Assembly (NCBI GenBank): GCA_013203545.1 | Contig: JABMQA010000638.1 | Span: 1-7,069, forward strand | Reading direction: 5' to 3' | DNA: 7,069 bases | Origin: Bacteroidota bacterium | GTDB taxonomy: Bacteria > Bacteroidota > Bacteroidia > Bacteroidales > 4484-276 | Part shown: positions 1-6,039 of the stretch, in pieces | Layout: every line of letters starts with the position of its first letter | Position numbering within the stretch: position 1 is the stretch's first letter | Made by a program: the position numbers and the translations under genes | The notes under the pieces: generated by a model | Told to the model about the DNA's origin: nothing | The model's input: the letters and a program-made list of their open reading frames with translations, nothing else | The model's database searches: none

Positions 1-38
1 ACAACAAAAATTTATCCTTTTATTTTAGTAAAGTAGAA
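1..38. mobile_element. Insertion-sequence-like element, one terminus (left edge of window)
   Basis: The first 38 bases end in a 20-bp sequence (19-38) that is the exact reverse complement of 6947-6966 at the other edge of the window. At the right edge that same sequence starts where a sulfatase gene abruptly loses homology, so it behaves like a terminal inverted repeat. Inward of the 20 bp the two ends differ, as the left and right ends of one IS type would. If this is the end opposite to the one seen at the right edge, the element here continues to the left of the window and both copies point the same way. No coding sequence of the element is visible here. I cannot name the IS family. Confidence 0.5.
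19..38 (-). repeat. Terminal inverted repeat, left copy (20 bp)
   Basis: Read on the minus strand this is TTCTACTTTACTAAAATAAA. It is identical to 6947-6966 read on the plus strand, and the match breaks at the next base on both sides. A 20-bp perfect inverted match between the two edges of a 7-kb window is very unlikely by chance, even in AT-rich DNA. Confidence 0.65.
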
Positions 39-90
39 GTAAAAAAAATAATATTATGCTATTCATTTTGAAATACTATTTAACTAATAA

Positions 91-114
91 AAGATTAAGC
101 AGCACCCTTATCTT
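91..114 (-). terminator. Weak hairpin at the 3' end of the 418-aa gene
   Basis: On the minus strand, 110-114 pairs with 91-95 and 107-109 pairs with 97-99, with one bulged base and a 7-base loop. A T-rich run (TTTTATTAG) follows. The stem overlaps the stop codon at 113-115. The pairing is mostly A-T, so this is at best a weak intrinsic terminator for the minus-strand gene. Confidence 0.3.
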
Positions 115-1369
115 AGCATTCAATTGTTGCATCAGGCTTTATTGATTTTAATAAATAAGTTATTAAACCTAAGGCATTATTGGAATTCGCTAAAAAGGTA
201 TTCCCCGGCATCATGGAAATGATCCGCTGGAAATATGGCATGGAAAAGCCGGCAGCACTAATTAACCAATACTTTACCTTGTCAAATCCATCAAAACCTT
301 CAACAACTGTACATTCAAAGGTTCCGGCAGCCGTTGTAACTGATTCTGTTCCAGGAATCCGATAGGGCATAGGGCCTTCCTTTGGGAAGAAATAGTTATA
401 ACTTTCCATTAAACCACCCTTATAGTTTTGCGAATATTGCATGGTGTCGCCGTCCGAAATACTGAGATTGGTAAACTCCACCGTTTGTTCCTCTGAGTTT
501 ACAGCTATGGTTGACAAAATGGTGCTGTAATTAAAAGAATTCATTTCCTCAATTAAGCTTCCCTGCCTGTATTTTATATACTCCACATTGCCTAAAAAGG
601 ATACCATCTCTTCAAATTCAAGCCATGGCAAACCGGATTCATCAGAACTAATGTATTCACCGGTATTCTCATCTTCAAATTCTTTAAATTCAAATGTGAG
701 GCGCTCAACTTTATTGGAATCATCATTTTGTTTCATGGCAATAACAATACTTCCTTTATTTTCGAGTACCAACTTCTCAGTGCTAAATGATTGAATTGTA
801 CTCTTCCCCCTGAGTAACTGAGTTCGCCCAATAAGCGTAAGCGTTTCGTCATTTGTATTAAAAATCCAGGTTCCTCTCGTGGTACTGGTGGCTCCGTATT
901 CCATTTCTATTAACACAAAAGCATCGGGGAGTTCAAATTTTAATAACTGACTCACCTCAGTATTTTCAGCATTCTCTATTTTCCAGGTGCCCCCAAGACC
1001 GGATACTTTATTATTTTCCAGTATTTCATCCGGATTAATTTTTATATAGAAAAGCTTCGCTTCGTTTTTCACAACCACCAATTCGTTTTCAGTAATGCTT
1101 ATGATTTTACTTTCACCACTGAAATCCTTATCAAGTTCAGATTCCATGACAATTGTATGGCTGTTTTTATCGTATTTCCAGCTTCCGGCATCCATCCCCA
1201 TGATTTCCATCGTTCCGTTTTCTTTAAAATCGGTGATGAAATAGGGCTCCTGTACCTCGCCTCCGACCTCAGCTTTTATCATAAGCCAGCTTCCCTCTAT
1301 TTTTGATTTTTGAGCATTGCCCATAATAGCAAGTGCTGTGAGGAGAAGAAATAATGCTGTTTTTTTCAT
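113..1369 (-). CDS. Exported protein with two lipocalin-like repeats and a DUF3108-like C-terminal part (hypothetical)
   Basis: The 418-aa product starts with a classic signal peptide (MKKTALFLLLTALAIMGNAQ; likely cleavage after the NA-Q region, no lipobox), so it is exported to the periplasm or beyond. Two homologous segments follow, at about residues 25-111 and 126-213. Each opens with a G-[ST]-W motif (EGSW, GGTW), has a second G-[ST]-W in the middle (AGSWKYDKN, RGTWIFNTN), and ends with a similar strand pattern (ITENELVVVKNEAKLFYIK against FSTEKLVLENKGSIVIAMK). This layout resembles the lipocalin-like domains common in Bacteroidota exported proteins. The last 200 residues include TTAAGTFECTVVEGF followed by KVKYWLI, a pattern I associate with DUF3108-like beta-rich domains. 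No catalytic residues are evident. It is separated from the upstream lipoprotein gene by a terminator-like hairpin, so it probably has its own promoter. The stop lies only 74 bp from the element end, but the gene looks complete. The function is unknown. Confidence 0.85.
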   Translation of the reverse strand: MKKTALFLLLTALAIMGNAQKSKIEGSWLMIKAEVGGEVQEPYFITDFKENGTMEIMGMDAGSWKYDKNSHTIVMESELDKDFSGESKIISITENELVVVKNEAKLFYIKINPDEILENNKVSGLGGTWKIENAENTEVSQLLKFELPDAFVLIEMEYGATSTTRGTWIFNTNDETLTLIGRTQLLRGKSTIQSFSTEKLVLENKGSIVIAMKQNDDSNKVERLTFEFKEFEDENTGEYISSDESGLPWLEFEEMVSFLGNVEYIKYRQGSLIEEMNSFNYSTILSTIAVNSEEQTVEFTNLSISDGDTMQYSQNYKGGLMESYNYFFPKEGPMPYRIPGTESVTTAAGTFECTVVEGFDGFDKVKYWLISAAGFSMPYFQRIISMMPGNTFLANSNNALGLITYLLKSIKPDATIEC

Positions 1370-1441
1370 CTTGAAAGGTTTAGATATTTGAACAAATTAA
1401 TGATACATCCAGCGGGACCAGAAATTCAAACTTACCCATTA

Positions 1442-1471
1442 AAAACCAATCCCTATTACAGGATTGGTTTT
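1442..1471 (-). terminator. Rho-independent terminator hairpin
   Basis: An 11-bp perfect stem (1442-1452 with 1461-1471, AAAACCAATCC / GGATTGGTTTT) encloses an 8-base loop. The run of A before the stem and of T after it means the structure ends in a T tract on either strand. It lies downstream of the minus-strand lipoprotein gene and ahead of the start of the 418-aa gene, so it would stop transcription from the LytTR-lipoprotein operon. Confidence 0.7.
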
Positions 1472-1486
1472 ATTCTAAATATCAAC

Positions 1487-1552
1487 GGGGCCGTCTCATC
1501 AGTACCTGCTTCGGTCGAAATGACCTTTACTCAAGGGTAATGAGACGGCCCC
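1487..1552. repeat. REP-like palindromic intergenic element, possibly also a terminator
   Basis: A 13-bp perfect, GC-rich stem (1487-1499 GGGGCCGTCTCAT with 1540-1552) encloses 40 bases that fold again: TACC (1503-1506) pairs with GGTA (1536-1539), and GGTC (1513-1516) pairs with GACC (1522-1525). On the minus strand the core reads GTCATTTCGACCGAAG (1509-1524). From memory, this string is typical of repeated intergenic palindromes in many Bacteroidota genomes. The element starts 7 bp after the stop codon of the lipoprotein gene (read on the minus strand), where it may act as a transcript end or an mRNA-stabilising structure. Only one copy lies in the window, so its repetitive nature is inferred. 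Confidence 0.6.
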
Positions 1553-1558
1553 ATATCA

Positions 1559-2032
1559 CTATTGGATAACTTTGTACACATCTGATTCAACATAGCCGTT
1601 GAAAGTATGCGTGCTTGTCCCCATTAAGGCTGAGCAATTTCCTTCAAAGGAAATTTTAGAGTCTGAAACCCTCGTCATCGATCCGTCAATGGAAAAATAC
1701 AATTCATCACTTCCATCCGATAACAATAAATTTTTACCTGTAATTGATACGGTACAGTTGGAACCATCAATGTCAATGGTTTCTCCAACAGTCAGGGGAA
1801 CTGAAGAGAGTAACAGGCTAATGGTTTCACCTTCGGATAAGGTTACTGCATTTGCTACCATGCCAACTTCATCCGTTGTTCCTTCAGTGATCAAATTGTT
1901 GTCCATGTACAATTGGTATGTGCCGGAGGTTCCTGGGGGATTTGGATTATCATCATCATCTTTTTTGCAAGATGTTATGGTAACACTTAATACACCTAAA
2001 AGAACTGCAATTGCTAAAAAAGTCTTCTTCAT
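1559..2032 (-). CDS. Small surface-type lipoprotein, function unknown
   Basis: The 157-aa product has a lipoprotein signal peptide, MKKTFLAIAVLLGVLSVTITSC, with Cys22 as the lipidated residue. The residues right after it are K-K-D-D-D-D-N. In Bacteroidota a lysine followed by acidic residues next to the cysteine matches the lipoprotein export signal that sends lipoproteins to the outer face of the outer membrane, so surface display is likely. The remainder (about residues 36-157) is rich in Ser, Thr, Gly and alternating hydrophobic residues, which suggests a single beta-sandwich or barrel-type domain. It has three further Cys-containing or polar strand segments but no motif I recognise. The gene starts 60 bp downstream of the stand-alone LytTR gene on the same strand with no terminator between them, so it is probably co-transcribed and may be that regulator's target. 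A strong hairpin pair follows its stop. Confidence 0.8.
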   Translation of the reverse strand: MKKTFLAIAVLLGVLSVTITSCKKDDDDNPNPPGTSGTYQLYMDNNLITEGTTDEVGMVANAVTLSEGETISLLLSSVPLTVGETIDIDGSNCTVSITGKNLLLSDGSDELYFSIDGSMTRVSDSKISFEGNCSALMGTSTHTFNGYVESDVYKVIQ

Positions 2033-2092
2033 AAATTTGATTTTTTTAAAGATTAATTGTTTATTTGTTATGAAAATATGTTGTATTGTTTT

Positions 2093-2425
2093 TTATATTC
2101 CTGTCTTTAAAGTTTCCACCATTTCTTTGCGCATTAATACATCGGTTGGTATTTTCTCCTGATTTGTCAAAATCAGCGTATAGTCGTTAGCTATATCTAT
2201 TTTTAATATGTGATTCCTGTTTACCAGATAGGATTGATGCGGACGAATAAAACCATTCCCTTCCAATAGTTCTTCAACTGCGTCAAGCTCTCTGGAAATG
2301 ACAAGCGACTCGTTGTTTATCATATTCAGCGTTGTTGATGCATCCTTGCATTTGCAATACAATACATCATCGGGATCAATAAAATATATGCTGCTTTCAG
2401 TGTTAATAGGAATTGGCTTTTTCAT
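2093..2425 (-). CDS. Stand-alone LytTR-domain DNA-binding protein
   Basis: The 110-aa product consists almost entirely of one LytTR domain (about residues 8-107), the DNA-binding fold of AgrA and LytR regulators. Recognisable parts are the first strands (IYFIDPDDVLYCKCKD), the central helix (LDAVEELL), and the hallmark FIRPHQSYLVNRNHI with its Arg-Pro-His-Gln-Ser-Tyr core. The full-length response regulator encoded nearby carries the near-identical FFRPHQSYLANLQHV. No receiver domain precedes it. An in-frame stop lies about 18 codons upstream with no other start codon in between, so this short form is genuine and not a trimmed response regulator. Its C-terminal segment (PTDVLMRKEM) lacks the S-S-R-R-K-K seen in the neighbour, so base recognition may differ. 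It should act without phosphorylation, perhaps on its own promoter and the lipoprotein gene downstream. Confidence 0.88.
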   Translation of the reverse strand: MKKPIPINTESSIYFIDPDDVLYCKCKDASTTLNMINNESLVISRELDAVEELLEGNGFIRPHQSYLVNRNHILKIDIANDYTLILTNQEKIPTDVLMRKEMVETLKTGI

Positions 2426-2442
2426 GTTCTGATTTTGTGGGA

Positions 2443-2450
2443 CAAAAGTA
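2443..2450 (-). promoter_or_regulatory. Bacteroidota -7 promoter element ahead of the stand-alone LytTR gene
   Basis: On the minus strand the sequence is TACTTTTG, a full match to the TAnnTTTG -7 consensus of Bacteroidota housekeeping sigma factors. It ends 17 bp before the ATG, which would give a short leader of about 10 bases. I see no good TTTG -33 element 19-20 bp upstream, and that weakness is typical of promoters needing an activator. Confidence 0.45.
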
Positions 2451-2481
2451 AAACTCCCTACAGGGTATCATTGAATGAACT

Positions 2482-2510
2482 TGAATTCGCCGGGGAGTAA
2501 TGTGAATTCG
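2482..2510. promoter_or_regulatory. Direct repeat with 21-bp period, candidate LytTR operator
   Basis: TGAATTCG occurs at 2482-2489 and again at 2503-2510, so the repeats start 21 bp apart, two helical turns. Known LytTR proteins (AgrA, AlgR, ComE) bind pairs of about 9-bp direct repeats separated by 12-13 bp, which is a 21-22 bp period. The pair lies about 30-70 bp upstream of the promoter candidate of the stand-alone LytTR gene, as expected for an activator site. The base sequence itself is not a close match to the published consensus, so this rests on spacing and position. Confidence 0.4.
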
Positions 2511-2587
2511 TTAACAATGGTAAAATATTGACAGGTAAAAAAAACAGTTGCCGGACAATTTGGTCTGTGCGGGCCTGAATCCAGTTG

Positions 2588-2743
2588 ATGGAAGCAATGG
2601 AAAAATACATTTTTGGATTAGTGGAAAAGGAGCCTCTCGGAAATCAAATAGCTGAAATGACACTCAACACAGTTGGAGTTTTGATTTTATTGCGCCAACT
2701 TAGCACGTTGGTTTCCTTGTTAATTCAACACTGGAGAATGTAA
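2588..2743 (+). CDS. Possible 51-aa small protein with a hydrophobic C-terminal half
   Basis: An open frame runs from ATG at 2588 to TAA at 2741-2743. The product begins MEAMEKYIFGLVEKEPLG and ends in a hydrophobic stretch (VGVLILLRQLSTLVSLLI) that is interrupted by one Arg and could form an amphipathic or membrane-bound helix. The frame is closed by a TGA four codons before the ATG. It lies on the opposite strand to its neighbours, has no clear ribosome binding site, and carries a terminator-like hairpin inside the frame. A chance frame of this length is quite possible in DNA like this, so the call is weak. Confidence 0.2.
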   Translation: MEAMEKYIFGLVEKEPLGNQIAEMTLNTVGVLILLRQLSTLVSLLIQHWRM

Positions 2744-2859
2744 ATTTTATCCACGATCACATCAGAAATACAACCTCAATATTCTTTGCCATGCAACTGT
2801 GGAGTAAAACCCCTCCGAAGAATGATGATAAAATTGTTTCTTCAAGGACAAGCTCAATT

Positions 2860-3609
2860 CTATAAAGTTTCAAGGAGCCGGATCAATCCTTTTTTCCTTC
2901 TGGAGGATATGGGAATTTCATCGCCGGAATCCAAAACCACAAAACCACCATCAGCTTTATCCACTTTCCTGACATGTTGCAAATTTGCAAGATATGATTG
3001 GTGTGGCCTGAAAAAGCCGGATTCCGAAAGAATTTCGTTGTAGAAAACAATGCCTTTGGAAACCATAATATTTTCGCCGGAGCTGAGATAAAAGGTGGTG
3101 TAGTTGTTGTCGTTTCTACAATACAGGATGTCGGTTATATCAACTAAATGAAGGGCACTGACAGTACGGAGCATAATTTTCCCCGGACTGCCATTCTGAT
3201 TGAAGCTCTTCAAAAAGTGCTCGCTTTGATCACTGGTGGCCACCTCCTTCTCAATTAACTCCACTGTGCTTTGAACTGCTTCCTGAAACTCGGTTGCATT
3301 TACAGGTTTCAATATATAATCGATGGCGTGAAATTTAATGGCCTTCAGGGCGTACTGGTTGTGGCCTGTTATAAAAATAACTTTAAAGGTATATGGTTTG
3401 AGTTTTTGTAAAAGCTGAAACCCGGTTCCACCCTTAAGTTCAATATCCAATAACACCAGATGTGGCTTTGTTTTTCGAATCAATTCGTATGCGGTCTCCA
3501 CCGAATCAGCTTCACCCAACAATTCAATTTCAATAAAATACTCTGCCAGCAATTTTTTATTTATTGCCCTGATCTCCGGACTGTCGTCAATTATTACTGC
3601 CTTAATCAT
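2860..3609 (-). CDS. LytTR-family response regulator
   Basis: The 249-aa product is a standard two-domain regulator. The receiver domain covers residues 3 to about 120, with the acidic pair Asp8-Asp9, phosphoacceptor Asp55 in VLLDIEL, Thr81 in FITGH and Lys101 in ILKPV, so it should be phosphorylated normally. After a linker of about 30 residues, the LytTR DNA-binding domain covers about 145-247, with ILYCRNDNNYTTFYL, the signature FFRPHQSYLANLQHV and a basic end (SSRRKKG). The ATG (3607-3609) lies inside the last codons of the kinase gene, an 8-bp overlap that points to translational coupling and a cognate pair. The likely role is dimeric binding to direct repeats at target promoters after phosphorylation by the kinase. 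Targets are not shown by the sequence; the neighbouring LytTR and lipoprotein promoter is one candidate. Confidence 0.95.
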   Translation of the reverse strand: MIKAVIIDDSPEIRAINKKLLAEYFIEIELLGEADSVETAYELIRKTKPHLVLLDIELKGGTGFQLLQKLKPYTFKVIFITGHNQYALKAIKFHAIDYILKPVNATEFQEAVQSTVELIEKEVATSDQSEHFLKSFNQNGSPGKIMLRTVSALHLVDITDILYCRNDNNYTTFYLSSGENIMVSKGIVFYNEILSESGFFRPHQSYLANLQHVRKVDKADGGFVVLDSGDEIPISSRRKKGLIRLLETL

Positions 3610-5749
3610 TGTTTAATATCGGGAGTTGTATAAACACCCTTACCCCCTGTTTGGTTTGATCAAATGTGCTCAGATTCTGAATTTCAAAAGTAAGCTCTTT
3701 TTTGAACTTCTGCTCAATTCCCTTTTTTCGTTGCTGAAAAATCTCCAGCGCCTTCGATTTATGGTGACCGTTGTCACTATTATTAAGTCCTGAGCCATTA
3801 TCCTCTATCTCAACAGCAATATGATCCTTTTTTTCCTCGAAGCGCAGGCTCAATTTACCAGGGTAATCGATGTTTCCCAATCCGTGTTTGATGGCATTTT
3901 CAACAAAAGGTTGTAAAAGCATAGGGGGGATTTCGATAAAATCCATTTCCATATCATCATCGATCATGAAAGAGACTTCAAAAGAGTTGCTCCTGCCTGC
4001 CCTTTCCAGTTCAATATAATTTTGAAGCATATCTATTTCTTCCTTCAGTGTGATATTTTCCTGTGAAGAGAATTCCAGAACAGAGCGACTTAAAGATGCA
4101 AACCTGCTGAGATAATCTGCTTCTTTTGCTGCTTCGTTTTTGTATAAATAGCTCTGGATTGATCCCATCACATTAAAGATAAAATGCGGATTCATCTGCG
4201 ATCGAAGCAACTGCTGTTGCAATTCGCTTTGCTTAAAAGCAGCCTGTCTCCGGCGAAAAAACAGCAAACTCAACACCAGCACTATCAACACTACAAGTAA
4301 GCCGATAAACATCCAGGACAGACGTATCCGCTGATTTTTAATTTTATTTTCTGCCGTTAGCAGGGAAATCTGCTGTTCTTTTTTTTCTGATTGGTATTTG
4401 GTTTCAAGGGAAACCATTTCTTTGCGAACATCAGCGTCGCGCAACAAATTTTCGAGAACGCGAATCGAATCATTCCAGCGAAAAGCCTCTTTGTACCTTT
4501 TAAGTTGACGGTTCGTCTGGTACAATAAACTGTAGGTCCTTAGCCTTTCGGATGCATAATTTGAAAGTGCTTTATTCCGGATGTTTTTATCCAGCAACAC
4601 AAAGGCTTCCTGCAATTTACCTAATTGGAATAAAAGCTCAGCCCTGGTATTCTGATGACTGATATGATGGTATGGATTTTCAGTTAGAAAATCCTCCGAT
4701 TGAGTGATCATTTCAAGGGCTTTAGTATAGTTCCCCATATCGTTATAAATGAGGGCCAGGTTATCCAATGCCGTTTTCTGGCCGTTCCAATAGGCGATTT
4801 CTTTACTCAAATTCAAGAGTGTATCATAATATTGAATGGCTGCAGGTATCTGATTTTTATATTTTGCCAGGCCACCGAGTTCTGCATAAAGCATGGCTTT
4901 TTCCATGGGAGAGGTGCAGGCTTCACAATCTTTGATCTTGTAGGCTTTGTGCACATATTCCTCCCATTTCTCAAAATTGCGGGCATTATGGTAAACCAAT
5001 GCTGTCTGTACATAATAATAGCCTAGTTTGGATTTGTCGGCGAGTAATTCCTTTATTTTTAAAGCTTCAAGATGCATCGGGATTCCCGTTTTAAAATCAC
5101 CTTCCTCAAGATAATTGCCTGCAAGGTTCATATAAACCCCGGCTATCCGGTTGCTATCTTTTAAGGCCACAGCTGCCTCCAGAGATTCTTTGTACATTTG
5201 GGTGGATAAATCCTTTTGTCCGGCATCCCAGTATTCTCCGGCGATATCGTTGGAAATGGTAGCCATGGCGGCATAATTCTTAATACCTCTGGCATAATCC
5301 AGGGCCCTTAAAAAATAGTTCAGCGCCAGTACTCGATTGGTCTCTCTGGAAAGTAAAAGGCCATACCGGTAATACAATCGTGTTAAGCCAAGACTATCGG
5401 TAGCATGTGGCAGTAAGTTGATAACTCTATCAATATACTGCTGCTGGTGTTTTTGATTCAAGAAAGGCTGCAAACTGCGCCATTTAAGGTGATAAGAAAT
5501 GGCCTCCGGGTACCGGTTCAGTTCTTCAGCGGTCAGGCAAAGCCGATGGTATATTTCAGCCCGGTGTAGAGAGTCACGAATGGCTCGTTCGCTGTTTAGT
5601 TCATCCTGATAAAAAACAAAAGCTGCAGTATGATTTTCAGCAGAAACAAGAGAATCACCTTTTTTTAAGAATGGAAAATCATCAGTATTGCCCTGCCCTT
5701 TTATCCCTCCGGTAAAGAACAAAGTCAAAAGTAGAAAAATATATTTCAT
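3602..5749 (-). CDS. LytS-type sensor histidine kinase with periplasmic TPR domain
   Basis: I start at the ATG at 5747-5749 (715 aa) because it directly yields a signal peptide, MKYIFLLLTLFFTGGIKGQ; an ATG 17 codons upstream would bury it behind a polar stretch. Residues about 45-425 form roughly eight tetratricopeptide-like helix pairs (for example YRYGLLLSRETNRVLALNYF and YMNLAGNYLEEGDFKTGIPM). These would lie in the periplasm and sense a protein or peptide ligand. A predicted coiled coil (about 440-475) leads to one membrane helix (about 478-498, WMFIGLLVVLIVLVLSLLFF). The cytoplasmic part is the His_kinase/HATPase pair of the LytS/YehU class: phosphoacceptor His522 in QMNPHFIFN, conserved YIELE, N-box PFVENAIKH (Asn618) and the ATP-binding DNGSG (650-654). 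All key residues are present. It overlaps the response regulator gene by 8 bp. This architecture is common in Bacteroidota; the signal sensed is unknown. Confidence 0.93.
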   Translation of the reverse strand: MKYIFLLLTLFFTGGIKGQGNTDDFPFLKKGDSLVSAENHTAAFVFYQDELNSERAIRDSLHRAEIYHRLCLTAEELNRYPEAISYHLKWRSLQPFLNQKHQQQYIDRVINLLPHATDSLGLTRLYYRYGLLLSRETNRVLALNYFLRALDYARGIKNYAAMATISNDIAGEYWDAGQKDLSTQMYKESLEAAVALKDSNRIAGVYMNLAGNYLEEGDFKTGIPMHLEALKIKELLADKSKLGYYYVQTALVYHNARNFEKWEEYVHKAYKIKDCEACTSPMEKAMLYAELGGLAKYKNQIPAAIQYYDTLLNLSKEIAYWNGQKTALDNLALIYNDMGNYTKALEMITQSEDFLTENPYHHISHQNTRAELLFQLGKLQEAFVLLDKNIRNKALSNYASERLRTYSLLYQTNRQLKRYKEAFRWNDSIRVLENLLRDADVRKEMVSLETKYQSEKKEQQISLLTAENKIKNQRIRLSWMFIGLLVVLIVLVLSLLFFRRRQAAFKQSELQQQLLRSQMNPHFIFNVMGSIQSYLYKNEAAKEADYLSRFASLSRSVLEFSSQENITLKEEIDMLQNYIELERAGRSNSFEVSFMIDDDMEMDFIEIPPMLLQPFVENAIKHGLGNIDYPGKLSLRFEEKKDHIAVEIEDNGSGLNNSDNGHHKSKALEIFQQRKKGIEQKFKKELTFEIQNLSTFDQTKQGVRVFIQLPILNND

Positions 5750-5801
5750 AAATCTCGTTCTGGATTGAGAATGATTTAAGTCTGAACCTTTTAATTGCAT
5801 C

Positions 5802-5817
5802 TCCCGTCACATCGGGA
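5802..5817 (-). promoter_or_regulatory. Small hairpin in the kinase leader
   Basis: TCCCG (5802-5806) and CGGGA (5813-5817) can pair across a 6-base loop. It would sit about 53 bases ahead of the chosen kinase start codon if transcription begins upstream of it. There is no T tract, so it is not a terminator. Any role in translation or mRNA stability is speculative. Confidence 0.25.
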
Positions 5818-5974
5818 AATCCGAACTAAAAAAAATTCAGCGGTACTAACGCAAAACATTCCAATTAAGTGGGGGGGAGTATAAAAAGTTGTGACATTTG
5901 TGCGAATTGCCGGATGAAGTGCAGGTTGAATTGGGCCTGAATATGTGGTGCAATGTCTTTCAAGGATTATGTAC

Positions 5975-5982
5975 TACCTTTG
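5975..5982 (+). promoter_or_regulatory. Bacteroidota -7 promoter element ahead of the sulfatase
   Basis: TACCTTTG fully matches TAnnTTTG and lies 57 bp before the preferred ATG of the sulfatase. It predicts a leader of roughly 50 bases. The upstream region at the expected -33 distance (around 5950-5956) does not contain TTTG, so a regulator may be required. Confidence 0.4.
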
Positions 5983-6039
5983 GCAGGTGCCATTTGATCA
6001 TTAGATAGATTGTCACAAATAATCATAAATTGGGGTATA

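Larger units (their letters stand above)
2426..2859. other. 434-bp intergenic region between the LytTR gene and the two-component pair
   Basis: The part nearest the LytTR gene (2426-2560) holds its promoter candidate and a 21-bp-period direct repeat. The middle (2588-2743) contains a 51-codon open frame on the plus strand. Two small hairpins are visible: 2662-2679 (7 bp with one bulge, followed by TTTTGATTTTA on the plus strand) and 2695-2711 (CCAAC / GTTGG). I see no convincing terminator for the response regulator between 2744 and 2859, and no RNA gene. Confidence 0.5.
5750..6039. other. Divergent intergenic region between kinase and sulfatase genes
   Basis: This 290-bp region must hold the promoters of the minus-strand kinase operon and the plus-strand sulfatase. 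It contains a hairpin in the kinase leader (5802-5817, TCCCG / CGGGA), a run of seven G (5871-5877) and a good -7 element facing the sulfatase (5975-5982). I could not find a full TAnnTTTG match facing the kinase; TTAGTTCG around 5820-5830 on the minus strand is only a partial match. Short blocks in this region recur upstream of the stand-alone LytTR gene. Confidence 0.45.

Noticed and set aside
1599..2162. Plus-strand open frame of 187 codons
   Set aside because: It lies antisense to the lipoprotein gene and the end of the LytTR gene, both of which have clear signal peptide or domain evidence. The translated sequence shows no recognisable domain.
2786..3043. Plus-strand open frame of 85 codons starting in the intergenic gap
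   Set aside because: Most of it is antisense to the LytTR domain of the response regulator, and it has no ribosome binding site or recognisable motif.
5750..5800. Longer N-terminus for the kinase starting at 5800
   Set aside because: The extra 17 residues are polar and would sit in front of a good signal peptide that starts at the internal Met. The downstream ATG is preferred.
5889..6018. 8-bp inverted pair TTGTGACA (5889-5896) and TGTCACAA (6011-6018) flanking the sulfatase promoter
   Set aside because: The arms are short and more than 110 bp apart, and I see no further symmetry, so chance is the simplest explanation.
6010..6039. TTG start for the sulfatase, adding 10 residues
   Set aside because: The ATG at 6040 gives a compact lipoprotein signal peptide directly, and TTG starts are uncommon.
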